Shown: positions 32,055 to 32,919 of the stretch, piece by piece
How the letters are laid out: the number at the start of each line of letters is the position of its first letter
How positions within the stretch are numbered: position 1 is the first letter of the stretch
Source of the DNA: JBMTVT01 sp049451635
Lineage (GTDB): Bacteria; Bacteroidota; Bacteroidia; Flavobacteriales; Flavobacteriaceae
Length of the DNA stretch: 32,919 bases
NCBI GenBank assembly: GCA_049451635.1
Contig: JBMTVT010000024.1
Span: forward strand, 1 to 32,919
Direction of reading: 5' to 3'
The notes under the pieces: generated by a model
What the model saw: the letters and a program-made list of their open reading frames with translations, nothing else
Databases searched by the model: none
Told to the model about the DNA's origin: nothing
Translations under genes and position numbers: made by a program

Positions 32055-32919
32055 ATGAAAACAATACAATTTTTAAGCAGGTTTTTAATGCTAGGAATTA
32101 TTTTAATTTCTACAGGCTGTGCTGATGATGATAAATTTGTAGCTTATGTGCCTACAAGCGAAGACGCAGCATTTTCGTTTACATTTAATGAAGAAAATCC
32201 AAATGAAGTCATATTTACTCCGAACACACAGGTTAAAACTTGGTATGTACATTGGGACTTCGGGGATAATTCTTCATCAGAAGACTATGAAACGCGTAAA
32301 ATATTTTTAAGAAAGGGTGAATATGATGTGAGATTTAAAATTTTTACAGATGGAGGTGTTGCAGAATCTATACAAACTATAATAATAAATCAAGATTTCC
32401 AAGGACCTAATATTTTGTTAAACGGAGAATTTAATGGAGGTGATGAGTGGATTATTTTACCTATTTCAGGTGGTGTTGATGTAAACTTTACAGGAGATAA
32501 AGCCGTATGGACAGGTGGAAGTTGGGGACAAGAAGGGATCTATCAACCAGTGCATGTCGAAGCAAATGTACCTTACCAAATTGATATGGAAGTATCAGGA
32601 GGCGGGCTAACAGATTCTTGGTATGAAGTTTATATTGGATCTAAAATTCCAGTAGAAGGACAAGATTATACCGATGGAGGTATTCGATTGGGATTGAATA
32701 CATGGGCAGGATGTGGTAAAGAGCCTTTTGATGGCCAGTTTACTGAAATTAGCTGTGTTGGCGAAGGTGGAGGATTAGTTGAGTTCAATACCACAGGCAC
32801 TGTATATTTTGTTATTAGAGGTGGTGGAAGTAGTTATAATGACGGTCTATCTTTGGATAACGTTACTATGACGCCGTTGCTACCTGGCATTGATAGAATG
32901 GATCCTTTATTTCCTCCTA
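32055..32919 (+). CDS. PKD-domain surface glycan-binding lipoprotein (3' end outside the window)
   Basis: The open frame of 288 codons runs from ATG 32055 to the window edge with no stop, so it is partial. The lipoprotein signal has Cys22 in LISTGC followed by ADDD, suiting surface export. A PKD domain spans about 35-112 (VHWDFGDNSSSEDYETRKIF, GEYDVRFKIF). The C-terminal domain (about 118-276) has SWYEVYIGSKIPVEG (188-202), Cys220 in TWAGCG, Cys234 and LSLDNVTM (266-272). It is homologous to module 1 of the T9SS protein at 25760. It follows susD by 20 nt, the place of SusE/F-like accessory glycan-binding proteins. Confidence 0.88.
   Translation, partial: MKTIQFLSRFLMLGIILISTGCADDDKFVAYVPTSEDAAFSFTFNEENPNEVIFTPNTQVKTWYVHWDFGDNSSSEDYETRKIFLRKGEYDVRFKIFTDGGVAESIQTIIINQDFQGPNILLNGEFNGGDEWIILPISGGVDVNFTGDKAVWTGGSWGQEGIYQPVHVEANVPYQIDMEVSGGGLTDSWYEVYIGSKIPVEGQDYTDGGIRLGLNTWAGCGKEPFDGQFTEISCVGEGGGLVEFNTTGTVYFVIRGGGSSYNDGLSLDNVTMTPLLPGIDRMDPLFPP

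Noticed and set aside
25760..32919. Firm assignment of the PUL to laminarin
   Set aside because: No glycoside hydrolase lies within the window; the PKD lipoprotein and module types are only suggestive.

Overview
The window is about 33 kb of AT-rich DNA from a member of the Bacteroidota, almost certainly a marine-type Flavobacteriaceae. This rests on type IX secretion (T9SS) sorting domains, a SusC/SusD pair, promoters of the Bacteroidota form TTTG-N19-TAnnTTTG instead of TTGACA/TATAAT, the absence of Shine-Dalgarno sequences, a DnaE with a fused N-terminal exonuclease, and protein sequences that read as flavobacterial throughout. No species can be named from the sequence alone.

Layout. 1-3.5 kb: a tiny T9SS protein, a PhoB/OmpR-type response regulator overlapping its histidine kinase, and a convergent MurG-like glycosyltransferase followed by a nested-hairpin interspersed repeat. 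3.5-7.2 kb: housekeeping genes, namely trmB with a LysE-type exporter and an alkyltransferase-like protein, then mrp with a NifU-like scaffold, then a 2Fe-2S ferredoxin. 7.2-9.4 kb: an accessory patch with a tightly overlapped three-gene cassette (N-formylglutamate amidohydrolase family, a small four-Cys protein, an unknown protein) bordered by decayed coding remnants. 9.4-14.6 kb, minus strand: an SGNH hydrolase, a glutaryl-CoA-dehydrogenase-like enzyme, rpsP-rimM-trmN6 with a hairpin after rpsP, and a lactonase-family lipoprotein. 14.7-15.2 kb: a PA2169-family pseudogene with two in-frame stops. 15.4-21.8 kb, plus strand: dnaE, trxA, a stand-alone clpP and a DUF58 gene. 21.9-22.5 kb: tRNA-Asp with its own promoter and terminator, then a broken tyrosine-recombinase remnant, which marks an old integration site.

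22.6 kb to the right edge is the 5' part of a polysaccharide utilisation locus (PUL): a membrane-spanning one-component regulator (periplasmic propeller sensor, Y_Y_Y domain, one TM helix, cytoplasmic LuxR-type HTH), a T9SS-secreted two-module putative carbohydrate-binding protein, SusC, SusD and a PKD-containing surface lipoprotein that runs off the window. The secreted protein and the surface lipoprotein share a homologous ~160-residue domain, probably a glycan-binding module specific to this locus. Candidate operators lie in front of the regulator and of the first PUL gene, and a perfect 42-nt palindrome without a U-tract lies just before susC. No glycoside hydrolase is inside the window, so the substrate cannot be read; the module types fit a beta-glucan such as laminarin only as a guess.
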